This document shows positions 4,830-6,967 of a DNA stretch of 6,967 bases, one piece after another. The position numbers and the translations under genes are program-made. The notes under the pieces are model-generated. The model worked only from the letters and a program-made list of their open reading frames with translations, had not been told where the DNA came from and did no database searches. The stretch comes from Alphaproteobacteria bacterium UBA6347. Lineage in GTDB: Bacteria; Pseudomonadota; Alphaproteobacteria; CAAGCB01; CAG-977. The stretch covers positions 1-6,967 of the forward strand of contig DJRZ01000033.1 of assembly GCA_002440235.1 (NCBI GenBank), in the 5' to 3' direction. How positions within the stretch are numbered: position 1 is the stretch's first letter; each line of letters begins with the position of its first letter.

Positions 4830-6967
4830 GTGGTCGCGCTTTTGAAAAACAACCAGAGTGCCGTTTTGAAAATCGATCCCGACGGAAAGATCGTCGCGGC
4901 GAATTCTTCGGTTCACCGCCTGTTCGGCTACGGCAACGACGAATTGATCGGCAAACGCGTCCAGACGGTTCTGCCCGACGGCGAACATTCCGCCGCGGCG
5001 TTCGGCGCTTTGGCGGCTTTGCGCGGGGAAGACGCGGCGAACAACACGGCGGAGGTCGTCGGATTGCGCAAGGACGATACGGAATTTCCCGTCGAAGTCG
5101 TCGCGACCCCGTGCGACGGCGGCGGGTGCGTCTGCCTGTTGCGCGACATATCCAAACGCCAAATGTCGGAAAGCATGGATTCCGTTTTGCACGCGACTTT
5201 GCGCCGCGTTCTGCGCGGACAGACGCCGGAACGGTTTTGCGCTTTCCTGTGCGAAAAAATCGTCGAAATGCTCGGCTGTCCGCTGGTCTGGATCGGCAAA
5301 AAGGAAAAAAACGGCACGGTCGACGTGTGCGCCGTGGCGGGAAAATCGTCCGCCGGCTTTCCGCAAAAGCCTATTCGCTGGGACGATTTGACGGAAAAAT
5401 TCGGTCCGACGGGACAGGCGATCCGCACCAAAAGAACTTGCGTCATCGAGTTGGCGGACGATAAAACCGTCGACGCCGACGGACGCGAACACACCCGCCA
5501 GATCGTCACTTTTCCGCTGGTGACGCACGACGGCGTTGACGGCGTTTTGGAAATCCATTCGGGACTGGGCAGACTGGACAACGCGGTGATTCAGCGGCTG
5601 GAAACCTTTTCCCTGCGCGTCGCCATGGCGATGCAGTTCGCCGCCGACCAGCAAAGCCTGCGGTTACAACGCGCGGCGCTGGAAATGTCGCCGAACGCTT
5701 TCGTCATCACGGACGAACGGGGCGTCGCGCTGTGGGTGAACAACGCCTTTTGCTCGCAAAGCGGCTACCGGCGCGAAGAAGTGCTGGAACACAAGCTGGT
5801 GCATCAGCGCACCGGACAGCAGAACGAAACGTTTTACGAGGAAATGTGGAACGTCCTGCGCACGGGGCAGTGCTGGCACGGCGAAATCGTCGAACGCCAC
5901 AAATCGGGATCGCTGTACACCGTCGACGAACGCATTTCGCCGATTTTGGACGCGGACGGAAACCTGACGTACTGCGTGATCGTGCGCGACGACGTGACGA
6001 AACGCAAAAACGCCGAAGGACAAATTTTGCATCTGGCGAATTACGACCAGCTGACGGGGTTGCCGAACCGCCGTTTGTTCCACGACCAGTTGCGCCAGAT
6101 TTTGAAACGGTCGGCGGCGCGCAAGAAAAAAGTCGCCGTCCTGTTCGCGGATTTGACGAACTTCAACCGCATCAACGACACTTTGGGACACGCGGCGGGG
6201 GACGATTTGCTGAAAATCGTCGCCGAACGTCTGTTGAAACAGGCGTCGGTCAAAGGGTTCGTCGCCCGCATCGGCGGGGACGAATTCACGATGGTGATCG
6301 AAGACATTCCCAACACCGAAACGGCGGCGATGAACGCGCGGGCGATGATCGAAACCGTGCTGGCGCCGATCTTTTTGGGCGGAACGGAAGTCAACGTCGG
6401 CGCGAACGTCGGCATTTCGATTTTTCCCGATGACGACACCGATCCGGACAAGCTGGTGAACTACGCCGACATGGCTTTGCGCACCGCCGCCAATTCCGCG
6501 CCGAACAGCTATTTCTTCTTTTCGCAGGAAATGAACGACGAAACAGAGGACCGTCTGGCTTTGGAACGCGATTTGCGCAAGGCGCTGGTTCAAAACGAAT
6601 TTGCGCTTTACTTCCAGCCTCAGCTGAACGTCCATACCGGAAAAATCAACGCGGCGGAGGCTTTGGTCCGCTGGATCCACCCGACGCGCGGCATCGTGTC
6701 GCCCGTGCGCTTTATCCCGATCGCCGAAGACACGGGGCTGATCATTCCGCTGGGCGACTGGATTTTGAAAGAAGCTCTGCGCCACCTGAAACAATGGGAC
6801 GAAATGGGATTGCCGAAAATTTCGATCGCGGTCAATCTGTCCGCCATTCAGTTCCAGCAGGAGGATTTAGCCGGGACGATTGAAAAAATCCTGTCCGACA
6901 GCGGCGTTTCGCCCGACCGTTTGGAATTGGAACTGACCGAAAGCGTCGTCATGCAGGACGCGCGCAA
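4830..6967 (+). CDS. Cytosolic PAS-GAF-PAS-GGDEF-EAL cyclic-di-GMP signalling protein (3' end outside window)
   Basis: The frame is open to the right edge with 712 codons visible. Domain order: PAS (about 1-112, starting VLKIDPDGKIVAANSS), GAF (about 132-268), PAS with its C-terminal motif (about 279-397, NAFVITDERGVALWVNNAF), GGDEF (about 400-565) and EAL (from about 576). No membrane segment or signal peptide is seen, so it should be a cytosolic sensor. GGDEF is intact at 482-486 within RIGGDEF. The upstream motif reads DLTNFNRINDTLGH, keeping the metal-binding Asp441 but with Asn where Lys is usual. No RxxD inhibitory site is found five residues before GGDEF. In the EAL domain, EALVRW (610-615) and ELTES (701-705) are intact; the DDFGTG region lies beyond the window. 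Such proteins make or degrade cyclic-di-GMP; which activity dominates cannot be told. Its position divergent from motAB fits control of swimming. Confidence 0.96.
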   Translation, partial: MVALLKNNQSAVLKIDPDGKIVAANSSVHRLFGYGNDELIGKRVQTVLPDGEHSAAAFGALAALRGEDAANNTAEVVGLRKDDTEFPVEVVATPCDGGGCVCLLRDISKRQMSESMDSVLHATLRRVLRGQTPERFCAFLCEKIVEMLGCPLVWIGKKEKNGTVDVCAVAGKSSAGFPQKPIRWDDLTEKFGPTGQAIRTKRTCVIELADDKTVDADGREHTRQIVTFPLVTHDGVDGVLEIHSGLGRLDNAVIQRLETFSLRVAMAMQFAADQQSLRLQRAALEMSPNAFVITDERGVALWVNNAFCSQSGYRREEVLEHKLVHQRTGQQNETFYEEMWNVLRTGQCWHGEIVERHKSGSLYTVDERISPILDADGNLTYCVIVRDDVTKRKNAEGQILHLANYDQLTGLPNRRLFHDQLRQILKRSAARKKKVAVLFADLTNFNRINDTLGHAAGDDLLKIVAERLLKQASVKGFVARIGGDEFTMVIEDIPNTETAAMNARAMIETVLAPIFLGGTEVNVGANVGISIFPDDDTDPDKLVNYADMALRTAANSAPNSYFFFSQEMNDETEDRLALERDLRKALVQNEFALYFQPQLNVHTGKINAAEALVRWIHPTRGIVSPVRFIPIAEDTGLIIPLGDWILKEALRHLKQWDEMGLPKISIAVNLSAIQFQQEDLAGTIEKILSDSGVSPDRLELELTESVVMQDAR

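Noticed and set aside
4736..5464. Plus-strand open frame of about 240 codons before and over the PAS-GGDEF-EAL gene
   Set aside because: It is out of frame with the real gene, is extremely Arg-rich without domains, and crosses the promoter and ribosome binding site.
5664..6794. Minus-strand open frame of about 376 codons
   Set aside because: It is antisense to the second PAS, GGDEF and EAL domains, which are unmistakable on the plus strand.

Overview
The window reads as a stretch of chromosome from a flagellated, probably free-swimming proteobacterium, most likely an alphaproteobacterium of Rhodospirillales-like type. This rests on general resemblance: a Crp-type regulator, an ABHD10-like hydrolase, PomA/PomB-like stator proteins, moderately high GC and heavy use of GTC, CGC, GAC and TTG codons. 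No rRNA or other taxonomic marker is present, so the assignment is an inference. There are no mobile elements, CRISPR arrays, tRNAs or rRNAs, and no gene-free stretch longer than about 190 bases.

Region 1 (about 2-3180, plus strand) looks like one co-directional transcription unit of four genes: the C-terminal part of a Crp/Fnr-family regulator (cut by the window edge), a secreted Sel1-repeat protein, an alpha/beta hydrolase with a complete Ser-Asp-His triad, and a small Cys-rich TIGR04076-like protein. The gaps are 2 nt, 12 nt and a 4-nt ATGA overlap. The unit ends in a GC-rich hairpin with a T-run that overlaps the last stop codon.

Region 2 (3179-4643, minus strand) converges on that terminator. 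It is a flagellar stator operon in the order motA then motB. The motB ribosome binding site overlaps the end of motA. Both proteins look complete and carry the expected channel and peptidoglycan-anchor motifs.

Region 3 (4644-4829) is the divergent regulatory region between motA and the last gene. It holds a good sigma70-type promoter for the plus-strand gene, a weaker promoter candidate for motA, and between them a 14-bp FNR/FixK-like box (9 of 10 consensus positions).

Region 4 (4830 to the right edge, plus strand) is a cytosolic PAS-GAF-PAS-GGDEF-EAL protein, starting at GTG and cut off inside the EAL domain. A cyclic-di-GMP enzyme divergent from the stator genes suggests joint control of motility, possibly tied to oxygen or redox through the box. 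That link is an inference. I see no clearly new biological system. The most interesting points are the shared regulatory region, the departures from consensus in the GGDEF and MotA proteins, and the co-transcription of a Crp-type regulator with a secreted Sel1 protein.
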